64,000 nt of DNA from JBBQLG01 sp964251665 (GTDB lineage Bacteria > Bacteroidota > Bacteroidia > Cytophagales > Spirosomataceae): contig CAXUKO010000001.1 in the NCBI GenBank assembly GCA_964251665.1, positions 434,001 through 498,000 on the forward strand, written 5' to 3'. Position numbers and translations under genes: made by a program. The notes under the pieces were generated by a model. It was given only the letters and a program-made list of their open reading frames with translations, was not told where the DNA came from and ran no database searches. Positions 1-8,767 of this stretch are shown piece by piece (within the stretch, counting starts at the first letter, position 1; every line of letters starts with the position of its first letter).

Positions 1-390
1 CCTGAACTGGAAAAAGAAGGAACCGATTTTGTTTGCCTGAACTTTGCCAACACCGATATGGTTGGGCATACCGGCGTATTTGATGCAGTCGTAAAAGCTG
101 CCGAAACCGTCGATGCCTGTGCAAAAGCAGTAGTTGACGTTGCTCTGGCGCACAATTACACCACGATCATCATTGCTGACCACGGTAATGCAGAGTATAT
201 GGTGAATGAGGACGGATCGCCCAACACAGCACACACAACCAATCTAGTGCCCTGCATTCTGGTTGATAATGACTACCATCCGGCGCTGCACGACGGTAAG
301 CTGGCAGACATTGCGCCAACTATTCTTGAACTGATGGGTGTTTCCCAACCGCCTGAGATGTCGGGCGTAAGCCTGATTAACGCGGGATAA
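1..390 (+). CDS. gpmI: 2,3-bisphosphoglycerate-independent phosphoglycerate mutase, C-terminal part
   Basis: This is the C-terminal end of the cofactor-independent phosphoglycerate mutase, which interconverts 3- and 2-phosphoglycerate in glycolysis. The frame is open from base 1, so the gene begins before the window; an internal ATG at 58 is not the start. The visible part carries NFANTDMVGHTG and IADHGNAEYM, the metal-binding region of the alkaline-phosphatase-like domain, with Asp-His ligands in DHGN. It ends in the usual short tail (TILELMGVSQPPEMSG). A strong terminator follows at 449-477, so it is probably the last gene of its transcript. Confidence 0.95.
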   Translation, partial: PELEKEGTDFVCLNFANTDMVGHTGVFDAVVKAAETVDACAKAVVDVALAHNYTTIIIADHGNAEYMVNEDGSPNTAHTTNLVPCILVDNDYHPALHDGKLADIAPTILELMGVSQPPEMSGVSLINAG

Positions 391-448
391 TCAAACTGTT
401 TCGTTTGAAACAGCGTTGGATTACCGACACGGTTCTGACAACTATCAT

Positions 449-477
449 GCCCTCTGCCAAACAGCAGAGGGCATTTT
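449..477 (+). terminator. Intrinsic terminator after gpmI
   Basis: A perfect 9-bp stem, TGCCCTCTG / CAGAGGGCA, with a six-base loop is followed by TTTTT. It lies 60 bases after the gpmI stop and directly before the next gene. Confidence 0.85.
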
Positions 478-486
478 TCAATTACT

Positions 487-1053
487 ATGACCAGATTTTT
501 TGGATTTCTGCTGTTGGCTGCTTTAACGTTGTCTTGTGATGGCCCGGCGCAGCAGGCTAAACAGCCCGATGTATATTATGATGTAGCTGGCTTTGTGAAG
601 GGACAGATTGACCTGCTCAACAAACTGAAACCAACGGTTAGTAAAGCATTGAATATCAAGGGTAAGCAACAAACGCAGACAACAACAGCCGTAAACTGGA
701 CCCGCGAACTGGAGTTGTTTACCCGGGCTGATATTAACAAACCTGCTTTTCGCAGTAGTTATCAGGTTAGTCGTCCCGATTCGCTAACGTATAAGTACAC
801 GTTAAAGCCGGGGGAGAAATTAACCGTACAATCGCTGTTGGTGCAGCTTGACTCCGTCGCCCGCCAGCCGCAGCATATTGAAGCTGTGCTGACAACGACC
901 AATCCGCTCTACCATTCTGAACGGCGCATCCTGCTCGAAAGCGGTCCTGGACATGGTAAACGCTGGCAAGTGCAGCATTACCGGATGAATGGCTTTCAGC
1001 AACTGACATTCTTTGGTAAGAATGACTTTGCCGTCGAAGGCAGGGTACGCTGA
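487..1053 (+). CDS. Predicted lipoprotein of unknown function
   Basis: This 188-residue protein is not recognised. Residues 1-17 form a lipoprotein signal peptide with lipobox LTLSC, so Cys17 would be acylated and the protein anchored in the inner or outer membrane. The mature part is mixed polar sequence with likely beta strands towards the C-terminus (LLESGPGHGKRWQVQHYRM) and no catalytic motif that I can name. The ATG lies ten bases after the T-run of the preceding terminator, so the promoter must sit in or just before that hairpin region. An inverted repeat follows the stop. Confidence 0.7.
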   Translation: MTRFFGFLLLAALTLSCDGPAQQAKQPDVYYDVAGFVKGQIDLLNKLKPTVSKALNIKGKQQTQTTTAVNWTRELELFTRADINKPAFRSSYQVSRPDSLTYKYTLKPGEKLTVQSLLVQLDSVARQPQHIEAVLTTTNPLYHSERRILLESGPGHGKRWQVQHYRMNGFQQLTFFGKNDFAVEGRVR

Positions 1054-1062
1054 AACGTAAAT

Positions 1063-1090
1063 GAGGCCAACGATTTGAATCGTTGGCCTC
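1063..1090. terminator. Bidirectional hairpin between convergent genes
   Basis: The arms GAGGCCAACGATT and AATCGTTGGCCTC form a long, near-perfect stem between the stop of the lipoprotein gene and the end of the fadB-like gene on the other strand. Only a weak T-run follows (GTTTAT). Confidence 0.6.
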
Positions 1091-1142
1091 GTTTATAGTA
1101 ATTCACTTTGCTGTTGACCGGTTAGGCTGTTAGGCCAGACAT

Positions 1143-3326
1143 TTATACAGCCTCGGCATGCCTGGGTTTAGCGAAAAATTCTTCGCCTGAAGCGGCCATA
1201 CGCCGTAGCTTTTCGGTTGGCCGGAACCGGTCACCATAAGTACCGGCTAAATGATCACATTCCCTCACAAAAGCCTGTATTCCCACAAAGTCGACGAACG
1301 ACAAAGCGCCACCGGTATAAGCCGGGAAGCCCCACGCGAGAATTGAGCCCAGGTCTGCATCAAGTTTGGTGCGGAGAACGCCCTCTGCTACGCAACGAAC
1401 TGTTTCCAGTACCTGCCGGTACAACAGGCGTTTTTTGACTTCTTCGACGTGAGGCTGTTGCGCCGATACAGGGAACAAGTCCGCCAATCCCGGCCATAAA
1501 AACTTCTTATCACCTTCGGGGTAGTCATAGAATCCGGCCTTGCTTTTCTTGCCAACACGGCCTAATTCGATAAACTTCTTGCTGATCTGATAACTGGTAT
1601 CACCATCGGTCAATACGCCGTCTTTGATGGACTGGCTGGAGATCCTGTTCACCAAATCCAGCGCGACTTCGTCCGTGACCGCCAGGGGACCAACGGGCAT
1701 ACCGGCATCACGACCGGCATTTTCGATCAACACCGGATTAACGCCATCTTTTAGCAATTCCATACCTTCAGACGTATAGGTGCCAAAAACACGGGACGTG
1801 TAGAAACCGCGTGAATCGTTAACGACAATCGGCGTTTTACGAATCTTACGTACATAATCCATGGCTACGGCCAGTGCGTAGTCGGATGTTTGCTTACCCA
1901 TAATGATCTCCACCAGCATCATCTTGTCGACTGGTGAGAAAAAATGCAGACCAATAAAATTTTCGGGTTTTGCCGACGCCTGAGCCAGGCCGGTAATGGG
2001 TAGGGTAGAGGTGTTCGAGGCAAAAACGCCCCCCTCTGCCACCAGCATTGGCTCGGCCTCTTTGGTGACCGTTGCCTTCAGGTCGCGGTTTTCAAAAACG
2101 GCTTCGATGATCAGGTCGCAATCCTGCATATCGGCGTATTGATCTGTAGCCCTGATCAGGTCCAGCATACCATCTACCTTAAGTGGATCGACTTTACCAC
2201 GTTCGACCCCTTTTTTGAGCAGGGTACGCGAGTAGTCCTTACCCTTCTCAGCTGCCTCGACAGAGACATCTTTCAATACCACCTGAATACCTGCCTGAGC
2301 CGATACGTAAGCAATACCTGCGCCCATCATGCCTGCACCCAGAATGCCAACCTTCTTAACGTCCGTTTTAGGCTGGTCTTTTGGTCGGCTGGCACCCTTG
2401 TTCACCTCATTCATTCCTAAAAACATGGTCTGAATCAGGTTTTTTGCTACTTTCGAGGTAGCCACTTTCACAAAGTGCCGTGCTTCAATCACAATTGCCC
2501 GGTCAATGTTGACCTGTAATCCTTCGTAAACACAACCCAAAATCTCGATTGGAGCCGGATAGTTGCCTCGGGTCTTATCCATAACCATAGCCGTTCCAGC
2601 GCCGAAAATGCGGGCACCGGTGGGCGTCTGCACATTACCCCCAGGTATCTTGAAATTGTCCTTACCAACAATTTTACCCGTCTTTTTATCGCGCTCATCC
2701 CAGGGTTGCAGCGGGGATGGATTTGCCTGAATCCAACGTTGGGCTTTCTCCATCAACTCCGCTGGTGTTGCAGCCAGTTCATCGACCATGCCCAGCGACA
2801 GGGCTTCTTTGGGGCTGACCTTTTTACCTTCGATGAGTAGTGGCAAGGCTGCTTCCATGCCAATCATCCGGGGGAGCCGCTGGGTGCCGCCCCCACCCGG
2901 TAACAGGCCGATGGTAACTTCGACCAAACCGATTTGGGACTTATTTGTGTCGAGCGCGATGCGGTGGTGACAGGCCAGGCAAATCTCGTAGCCGCCACCT
3001 AAAGCTGTGCCGTTGATGGCAGCGACGACAGGTTTACCAGACGTCTCCATAGCGCGGAAGATCCGGTTCAACTCCATCGATACCTTAAACATCTCGCCGG
3101 GGTCTTTGTCGTTGTTGCGCAGAATCATCTTTAGATCCGCCCCAGCCACAAATTCCGGTTTATCGGATGTGATGATGATGCCGGTAACTGTTTCGTCGGC
3201 ATACGCCTGATTAAGGGCACTCTCAAAAGAGGGAATTGACTCGTCGTTGAGAACATTCATGGGTGAACTGGTCATGTTCCAGCGAATCACCGCGATGTTA
3301 TCCTGTACTGAATAGTTGATAGCCAT
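1143..3326 (-). CDS. fadB: Multifunctional fatty-acid oxidation protein (enoyl-CoA hydratase / 3-hydroxyacyl-CoA dehydrogenase)
   Basis: This 727-residue protein is a FadB/FadJ-type fusion catalysing the hydratase and dehydrogenase steps of beta-oxidation in the cytoplasm. The N-terminal crotonase domain (about 1-190) has the oxyanion-hole segment GTALGGGYEICLA and the active-site region IGLVEVTIGLLPGGGGTQR. The dehydrogenase domain starts with the NAD-binding VGILGAGMMGAGIA at about residue 325 and contains FIGLHFFSPV. Two C-terminal 3HCDH domains follow. I chose the ATG giving MAINYSVQ; the reading frame is open further upstream, but that stretch is encoded by an intergenic inverted repeat. 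It lies 69 bases after fadA on the same strand, so the two likely form one operon and one enzyme complex. Whether the FadB or FadJ name fits better cannot be settled here. Confidence 0.93.
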   Translation of the reverse strand: MAINYSVQDNIAVIRWNMTSSPMNVLNDESIPSFESALNQAYADETVTGIIITSDKPEFVAGADLKMILRNNDKDPGEMFKVSMELNRIFRAMETSGKPVVAAINGTALGGGYEICLACHHRIALDTNKSQIGLVEVTIGLLPGGGGTQRLPRMIGMEAALPLLIEGKKVSPKEALSLGMVDELAATPAELMEKAQRWIQANPSPLQPWDERDKKTGKIVGKDNFKIPGGNVQTPTGARIFGAGTAMVMDKTRGNYPAPIEILGCVYEGLQVNIDRAIVIEARHFVKVATSKVAKNLIQTMFLGMNEVNKGASRPKDQPKTDVKKVGILGAGMMGAGIAYVSAQAGIQVVLKDVSVEAAEKGKDYSRTLLKKGVERGKVDPLKVDGMLDLIRATDQYADMQDCDLIIEAVFENRDLKATVTKEAEPMLVAEGGVFASNTSTLPITGLAQASAKPENFIGLHFFSPVDKMMLVEIIMGKQTSDYALAVAMDYVRKIRKTPIVVNDSRGFYTSRVFGTYTSEGMELLKDGVNPVLIENAGRDAGMPVGPLAVTDEVALDLVNRISSQSIKDGVLTDGDTSYQISKKFIELGRVGKKSKAGFYDYPEGDKKFLWPGLADLFPVSAQQPHVEEVKKRLLYRQVLETVRCVAEGVLRTKLDADLGSILAWGFPAYTGGALSFVDFVGIQAFVRECDHLAGTYGDRFRPTEKLRRMAASGEEFFAKPRHAEAV

Positions 3327-3338
3327 AGGAAGTTCATG

Positions 3339-3382
3339 GTTTGTGGTTTGTAGTTGGCAGACTGCCACTACAAACCACAAAC
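3339..3382. repeat. Inverted repeat between fadA and fadB
   Basis: Two perfect 16-bp arms, GTTTGTGGTTTGTAGT and ACTACAAACCACAAAC, surround a smaller GGCA/TGCC stem, so the RNA could fold into one long hairpin. It fills most of the spacer between the fadA stop and the fadB start. A related but less perfect element with the same AAACCACAAAC core lies in the rpmH-rnpA spacer. Confidence 0.8.
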
Positions 3383-3395
3383 TTGTTTAAACTGG

Positions 3396-4604
3396 TTAGT
3401 TGACCCGCTCGAAGATGGTGGCGATACCCATGCCCCCGCCAATGCAGAGGGTTGACAGGCCGAATTGCTTCCCGGTACGTTCCAGTTCATCGAGGAGCGT
3501 AGCCGAAATAATGGCACCGGTAGCACCCAGCGGATGGCCCAGCGCAATGGCACCGCCATTAACATTGAGTTGACTGTGATCGACGCCAAACTCATCCATA
3601 AAGAGCATGGGAATAGCCGCGAAGGCCTCATTAACTTCAAAGAGATCAATATCACCGATGCTTAGGCCCGCTTTTCTGAGAACTTTGTGCGTTGCCGGAA
3701 TGGGACCCGTTAGCATGATGGTTGGTTCTGAACCAATGATGGCAAACGCACGGATTTTAGCACGTGGCTTAATTCCAGTTGCCTCACCAAAGGCCTTGCT
3801 GCCAATTAGCACGCCAGCCGCACCGTCGACGATTTGTGACGAGTTACCAGCGTGGTGAACGTGATTAATCTTGTTGACGTCGGCGTATTTCAGCATTGCC
3901 AGGGCATCGAGCCCCATTTGGCCCATCAGCTCGAAGGCAGGCTTCAGCTTGCCCAAACTTTCCGCAGTGGTGCCGGGCCGGACGCCTTCGTCGCGGTCCA
4001 GAACAGTTAGCCCAATCTCATCTTTCAGCGGTACCAGCGATTTTTGGAAGCGGTTATTCGCCTGTGCATCTGCGGCCCGGCGGTACGATTCTGCCGCGAA
4101 GGCATCCACATCGGTGCGGGAATAGCCATGTCGGGTCGCAATCAAATCGGCTGAAATGCCTTGTGGAACAATGTTATGCCGGGCTACAATCTGTGGATTC
4201 ATAAATAAAGCACCCCCATCGGCACCCATCGGCACACGCGACATGGATTCGACGCCACCGGCAACAATGGCATCGACCTGCCCCGACATAATATAGGCGG
4301 CTGCCATATTTATAGCCTCCAGCCCTGATGAGCAAAAGCGGTTAAGTTGAACGCCAGCAACGGTTTCGGCGTAACCGGCTTCGAGTACGGCGGTGCGGGC
4401 AATATCGGCACCCTGTTCGCCGATGGGTGTTACACAACCCATAATCACATCATCGACCAGACTGGTATCCAGATTATTCCGGTCCCGAAGTTCGCGGAGT
4501 ACGCTGGTCAACAATTGTATCGGCTGCACATCGTGCAGGGAACCGTCGCTTTTACCCCGGCCACGGGGCGTTCGGACAGCATCATAAATGAAGGCTTCGG
4601 CCAT
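3396..4604 (-). CDS. fadA: Acetyl-CoA acyltransferase (3-ketoacyl-CoA thiolase)
   Basis: This thiolase of 402 residues, the usual family length, would catalyse the final, thiolytic step of beta-oxidation, releasing acetyl-CoA. The nucleophile Cys is in the segment RFCSSGLEAINMAA (about residue 90), the His loop is GGAIALGHPLGATGA, and the second Cys is in the C-terminal CIGGGMGIA. It is the first gene of the fadA-fadB pair on the minus strand. A TATATTTG -7 element and a palindrome at 4622-4635 precede it, suggesting repressor control of the operon. A biosynthetic acetyl-CoA acetyltransferase is the alternative, but coupling to the fadB-like gene favours degradation. Confidence 0.93.
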   Translation of the reverse strand: MAEAFIYDAVRTPRGRGKSDGSLHDVQPIQLLTSVLRELRDRNNLDTSLVDDVIMGCVTPIGEQGADIARTAVLEAGYAETVAGVQLNRFCSSGLEAINMAAAYIMSGQVDAIVAGGVESMSRVPMGADGGALFMNPQIVARHNIVPQGISADLIATRHGYSRTDVDAFAAESYRRAADAQANNRFQKSLVPLKDEIGLTVLDRDEGVRPGTTAESLGKLKPAFELMGQMGLDALAMLKYADVNKINHVHHAGNSSQIVDGAAGVLIGSKAFGEATGIKPRAKIRAFAIIGSEPTIMLTGPIPATHKVLRKAGLSIGDIDLFEVNEAFAAIPMLFMDEFGVDHSQLNVNGGAIALGHPLGATGAIISATLLDELERTGKQFGLSTLCIGGGMGIATIFERVN

Positions 4605-4621
4605 AGGTTTGCTAAAAATTA

Positions 4622-4635
4622 GTATGCGTGCATAC
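4622..4635. promoter_or_regulatory. Candidate operator palindrome upstream of fadA
   Basis: GTATGC-GT-GCATAC is a perfect 6+2+6 inverted repeat 17 bases before the fadA start codon and just downstream of the -7 element. Binding of a dimeric regulator here would block early transcription. The regulator is not in the window. Confidence 0.45.
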
Positions 4636-4645
4636 GATTAGTAGG

Positions 4646-4653
4646 CAAATATA
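4646..4653 (-). promoter_or_regulatory. Candidate -7 element of the fadA-fadB promoter
   Basis: Read on the minus strand this is TATATTTG, matching the Bacteroidota consensus TAnnTTTG. No clear TTG is visible at the -33 spacing, so only half of the promoter is supported. Confidence 0.45.
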
Positions 4654-4719
4654 GAGAAGCCTTTTTGTGTAGTTGCGTTTTTACACTAAGTTTTTTGGTT
4701 TAACCAGGATTGGCTGATT

Positions 4720-5631
4720 TTAAACAAGCAAATTTGCCAGTGCTTTCTTTAAGTCAGAGAATTGATACGAGAAGTCCGTTTCCTCCTTAATTCGTTTGTT
4801 CAGCACCAGACTACTGCCTAAGACCGTGATGGCCAGTTCGCCAAAAAGCAACTTGACGGTAAAGGCTGGAATGCGGGGCAATAAAATAGGCCGATGGATG
4901 GCCGCTGCGATCTCACGGGTAAGTTTTTCGTTCGTCACCGGGCCAGGAGCGACCCCGTTATAGATACCCTGCCAACGCGCATCGGTTAGGGCGTTCAGGA
5001 AAATGCGGCATATATCGTCGATATGAATCCAGGAAATATACTGTTGTCCTGAACCGATGGGAGCGCCAACGCCCAATTTGAGCGGCTGTACCAATTTTGG
5101 TAGAGCACCACCGGCCATTGTTAGCACAACGCCGGTTCTGATTTTAACGGTGCGGATGCCGAGGGCCGTAATCTGATCGGCTGCGCGTTCCCACTGCCGG
5201 GTTACCTGCGCCAGAAAGTCGTTGCCTGCCGGGCTGTTTTCAACCATCGGCTGATCGCCGGTGTCACCTCCGTAATACCCAATGGCCGAGGACGAAATAA
5301 AACTCTTGACGTTATGTTTTGCGGTTTTGAGTACCCCTGCGATTAAATCGGCTGATTTAGTCCGGCTGTCGATGATTTCCTGCTTGCGCTCGTCCGTCCA
5401 GCGTTCGTCAGCGATACCTGCACCCGCCAGATGAATAATGTGATCGGCGGTGGTGACAGCGGCCGGGTCAATCTGGCCTTTTTTAACGTCCCAGGTGTAG
5501 GTTTTAACGTTGGGAATGGCTGTATTGGATCGGCTTAACAGGGAGACCTGAAAGCCCTGTTGGCGCAGTAATTCGGTAAGGCGGTGGCCAATAGTGCCGG
5601 TGCCACCAGTCAGGAGTACGGTTTGGGCCAT
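4720..5631 (-). CDS. TIGR01777-family NAD(P)-dependent sugar-epimerase-like protein
   Basis: This 303-residue atypical short-chain dehydrogenase has a Rossmann start, VLLTGGTGTIGHRLTELL, at residues 5-22, and the family features SSSAIGYYGG (about 112-121) and IRTGVVL. The C-terminal portion (PAFTVKLLFGELA to the end) matches the DUF1731 tail of the TIGR01777/YfcH group. Substrate and role are not established for this group. It lies 70 bases after the 184-residue gene on the same strand, so it may share a transcript with that gene and tsaB. Confidence 0.88.
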   Translation of the reverse strand: MAQTVLLTGGTGTIGHRLTELLRQQGFQVSLLSRSNTAIPNVKTYTWDVKKGQIDPAAVTTADHIIHLAGAGIADERWTDERKQEIIDSRTKSADLIAGVLKTAKHNVKSFISSSAIGYYGGDTGDQPMVENSPAGNDFLAQVTRQWERAADQITALGIRTVKIRTGVVLTMAGGALPKLVQPLKLGVGAPIGSGQQYISWIHIDDICRIFLNALTDARWQGIYNGVAPGPVTNEKLTREIAAAIHRPILLPRIPAFTVKLLFGELAITVLGSSLVLNKRIKEETDFSYQFSDLKKALANLLV

Positions 5632-5701
5632 GGGGGTAGTGATAAGATGTGTTCATCAAACAACCATACCCGGACTGGAATGTTACGGTGTACCAAATTT
5701 G

Positions 5702-6256
5702 CTAAGCCGACCAGCTATGCGGTAAATCCAGTTGCCGGGCGTAGTGCTGCGCGCAGGATCTGTAAATGTTGGCCAGCATCCGATTTACATCGTTCTCAAA
5801 TTCCAGATGATAATCAGGATCGAGTTTGTAAACTTTTTTTAGAATCTGATCGGCGCGTTTAGCAATGTATTGAGCTGCTTTATCGGAGTGTCGGTCGTAA
5901 TGGCGGAGCTGATCGAAGTGGTGTTCATAAAAGGCATTCAGCATGTACAGGCTAAGTTCGACCTCGCCGTAGGTATCCTTCGTCACCTTCACATGCCGTG
6001 TGATATAGCCGCTTACCGACCGCATGTCCATCATCACCCAACCCGGCGTATCCTGATAAAGTCGGGCCACACGATCCGTATATTCCCGGATGATGGTTCG
6101 GCGTTCATCAACAGTCGAGCGTTCTTCGACGAGTTCAAAGTAAAGTTTTTCGGTAAGCGTTGCGTCTTTCGTAATGAGCCGGAGCAGGAGTTTATCCTTC
6201 TCTTTTTCGGGCATGTGAACAATCGCTTTTTTTAGTTCTGGGTCGAGAGCGGGCAT
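5702..6256 (-). CDS. Conserved hypothetical protein, helical
   Basis: This 184-residue protein is not recognised. It has no signal peptide or membrane segment, is rich in charged residues, and looks almost entirely alpha-helical (for example EKLYFELVEERSTVDERR), so it is probably cytosolic. Its start lies six bases after the tsaB stop on the same strand, which argues for cotranscription with tsaB. It ends in TAG. The translation beyond that stop is not protein-like, so the stop is taken as genuine. Confidence 0.75.
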   Translation of the reverse strand: MPALDPELKKAIVHMPEKEKDKLLLRLITKDATLTEKLYFELVEERSTVDERRTIIREYTDRVARLYQDTPGWVMMDMRSVSGYITRHVKVTKDTYGEVELSLYMLNAFYEHHFDQLRHYDRHSDKAAQYIAKRADQILKKVYKLDPDYHLEFENDVNRMLANIYRSCAQHYARQLDLPHSWSA

Positions 6257-6262
6257 AGACGA

Positions 6263-6955
6263 TTAACCTAAGTAGGCCTTTTTAGGCTTGGCAACCATAA
6301 AATCTTTGAGATAGAACGGCTCAAAGGTAGCTACATCCTCGAATTGGCCGTTACGAAACGCGACAGACGCCAACTGACCCACTGTGCGGGCGGATGGTAA
6401 AATCGGTGTATCCAGAAAAACGGCATTCGGCACGTCAGCGAGAATTTCCCGGCATTTAGCGGCTCCATCGCCAAAAAAAACGATTTCGGTAGTTGCCAAC
6501 TCTTCATAAAAGGACGCACTGTCAATAATCTTTGCCGTAGTCGGCATAATTTCGGTTCCGTCGACATCAAACAGAGCACAATACACTTCCATACGTCGGG
6601 CGTCGATCATCGGGCACAGGATTGTTGGTTTACGGATGAATGTCCGTACCTGCGCTGTCATAGCGAACAGCGTATTAATGGCCAGAAGCGGCTTATCCAG
6701 CGCAAAACAAAGTCCTTTTGCCGTTGAGACGCCAATGCGCAACCCTGTGTAAGAACCCGGCCCCTTAGCAACCGCAATGGCATCCAGTGTGCTCAGTTCG
6801 TGACCGGTTTGCCGGACTAAGTCGCCAATGAGCGTTGTCAGCATGGCCGATGATGTCCGTTCGGTGAAGAGTTCGTAGCAGCCCAGCAGCACATTGTTTT
6901 GATGAAGCGCAACAGAACAGACCGTTGTAGAAGTGTCGAGAGAAAGCAGGAGCAT
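6263..6955 (-). CDS. tsaB: tRNA threonylcarbamoyladenosine biosynthesis protein TsaB
   Basis: TsaB is the non-catalytic partner of TsaD in making the t6A modification at position 37 of ANN-decoding tRNAs. The 230-residue product has the ASKHA-fold start LLLSLDTSTTVCSVALHQN and the family segment AVAKGPGSYTGLRIGVSTAKG (about 65-85). I chose the ATG giving MLLLSLDT; the longer frame starts inside a purine-rich inverted repeat and adds a non-homologous MFLSSFFSSF stretch. The C-terminal half is shorter and variable, as is normal for TsaB. The hypothetical gene follows six bases later. Confidence 0.92.
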   Translation of the reverse strand: MLLLSLDTSTTVCSVALHQNNVLLGCYELFTERTSSAMLTTLIGDLVRQTGHELSTLDAIAVAKGPGSYTGLRIGVSTAKGLCFALDKPLLAINTLFAMTAQVRTFIRKPTILCPMIDARRMEVYCALFDVDGTEIMPTTAKIIDSASFYEELATTEIVFFGDGAAKCREILADVPNAVFLDTPILPSARTVGQLASVAFRNGQFEDVATFEPFYLKDFMVAKPKKAYLG

Positions 6956-6981
6956 GGTGGGGAAAGAGGAGAAAAAGGAGG

Positions 6982-7045
6982 AGAGAAACAAGAGAGGGAG
7001 AAAAGGAATGCGTTAGCCACCCTTCCTCCCTCTCCTGTTTTCTCA
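6982..7045. repeat. Purine/pyrimidine-rich imperfect inverted repeat
   Basis: A purine-rich arm (GAGAAACAAGAGAGGGAG) is mirrored by a pyrimidine-rich arm (CTCCCTCTCCTGTTTTCTC), with ATGCGTTAGCCAC in the loop. It fills the spacer between the S41 protease gene and tsaB and could form a hairpin in either transcript. Confidence 0.55.
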
Positions 7046-7062
7046 CCTTGTTCTTCTGCTAA

Positions 7063-8721
7063 TTATTTCTTTTTCAAAATAGAATTATAGCGGTTCATGT
7101 CTTTGAACAGGTCGAGGGCCGCTTTCAGATCGAGATCGGTACCGAAGCTGTTTTCTTTGAGTCCTTTCTGTAGATAGTAATTACCGGCGATTTCCTGTTC
7201 CAGCAATGACTTTAACTCAGGCTTGAATGTCATCAGGTCAGCATCTTTGCTGTGCGACATCTTCGTTTTCAGTGATTTGAACTGATCCTGAATCTGATCA
7301 AAATACTTTTCCTTTTTGGCCGACGCTTCAAGCGTATTCAGGTCCTTCTCAACCTGTGTTGTGTAATCATACTCTTTATCGCCCAGCCACTTGGTAAAGT
7401 CGGCGTATTCGGCATCAGTTAATCTGAACTCCCGGGCGGGTTTAATGGTAGGGTGATCGTGCCGGTACTTCACGGCATAATCAAAGATCAGCCCCTTACC
7501 CGACAGGCTTTGCGTAACCGGCGAGGGGTTCATAGGCTCAACGGCAATGTCGGGTGTAACACCACCACCATCATACACCACGCGGCCATTTTTGGTCTTA
7601 AACGCCGTCCGTAGGGAGTCGGCAATTTTGCCAACGCTACCATCTGCGTTCCGGTGGCTATAGTCGATTGCCTGAATACAGCGGCCGCTCGGAATGTAGT
7701 ATTTAGCAGTTGTAATTTTCAGTTTTGTGTTGAACGACAATTCACGTGTTGTCTGCACCAGTCCTTTTCCAAAACTGCGCTGACCGATCAAAACGCCCCG
7801 ATCATAGTCCTGCAATACACCCGCAACAATCTCTGCCGCCGATGCGCTATGGCTGTTGGTCAGCACCACCAGCGGCATTTCGGTATCTACTGCCGGTCCA
7901 AGCGCGGTATAGGTTTTATTCCACTCCGTCACCTTGCCTTTTGTGGTTACCACTTCGGCATCTTTAGGAATGAAAATATTCGAGATATCGATGGCCATGT
8001 TCAGCAGTCCACCCGGATTCTCGCGCACATCGAGGATTAGCTTTTTCATGCCCTTGCCTTTCAGTTCGAGAAAGGCCTGCTTCACCTCCCGGGAGGCCGT
8101 ACCCGTAAAATCTTTCAGGTCAATGTAGCCGACTTCATCCGTAAGCATACCGTAATACGGCACATTGGTCATTTTCACCACATCCCGAATTACACTTACC
8201 TCCACGGGGTCTTTCACGCCGTAGCGCTTCACCGTCAGCTTTACGGCGGTGCTGTTCTGCCCCTTCAACAACTTACCGGTGTCGGCATCCCGACGGGTTT
8301 TAACGTCAACCCCGTCGATTTTCAGAATTTCGTCGCCAATCTGAAGGCCCGATTTTTCGGCCGGTGTTCCTTCATAGATCATCAATACGACGCTCTTATC
8401 CTGCTTGGTGCCAATAAGTGCCCCAATGCCGTTGTAACGGCCGGTCGTCATGGTCATGTAATCTTCGATCTCGTCCTCGGCGTAGAAGTTCGTGTAGGGA
8501 TCGAGTTGCTTCAGCATGGCATCGATGCTGTTTTTAACCATTCGGTTCGGATTAATCTCATCCACATAATACATGTTCAACTCTTTGAACAGTGTTGCGT
8601 AGATGTCAAGATTACGGGCAATCTCAAACAGACGGTCGTCAGTTTTGAACGACAGAAAGCCGAGACTACCGGCCAGCAGTACAGTTGAAGCCGCTATGAG
8701 CGTGCGTTTACGAAGATGCAT
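7063..8721 (-). CDS. S41-family C-terminal processing peptidase
   Basis: This 552-residue envelope protease has an N-terminal signal anchor (about 7-25), a PDZ domain (about 95-165, with GTPAEKSGLQIGDEI) that presents C-termini of substrates, and the S41 tail-specific protease core. The catalytic Ser is Ser294 in HSASAAEIVAG and the Lys is Lys319 in RSFGKGLVQT, 25 residues apart as in E. coli Prc. A C-terminal helical extension of about 150 residues follows the protease domain. It lies just downstream of rnpA on the same strand. Confidence 0.92.
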   Translation of the reverse strand: MHLRKRTLIAASTVLLAGSLGFLSFKTDDRLFEIARNLDIYATLFKELNMYYVDEINPNRMVKNSIDAMLKQLDPYTNFYAEDEIEDYMTMTTGRYNGIGALIGTKQDKSVVLMIYEGTPAEKSGLQIGDEILKIDGVDVKTRRDADTGKLLKGQNSTAVKLTVKRYGVKDPVEVSVIRDVVKMTNVPYYGMLTDEVGYIDLKDFTGTASREVKQAFLELKGKGMKKLILDVRENPGGLLNMAIDISNIFIPKDAEVVTTKGKVTEWNKTYTALGPAVDTEMPLVVLTNSHSASAAEIVAGVLQDYDRGVLIGQRSFGKGLVQTTRELSFNTKLKITTAKYYIPSGRCIQAIDYSHRNADGSVGKIADSLRTAFKTKNGRVVYDGGGVTPDIAVEPMNPSPVTQSLSGKGLIFDYAVKYRHDHPTIKPAREFRLTDAEYADFTKWLGDKEYDYTTQVEKDLNTLEASAKKEKYFDQIQDQFKSLKTKMSHSKDADLMTFKPELKSLLEQEIAGNYYLQKGLKENSFGTDLDLKAALDLFKDMNRYNSILKKK

Positions 8722-8767
8722 ACAGTCAATACGTTGGGGGGTGATAGCTAATTGAAACGCAGTCCGC

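Noticed and set aside
3465..4622. Several ORFs opposite the thiolase gene
   Set aside because: They are shadows on the other strand of a strongly conserved gene; composition is not protein-like.
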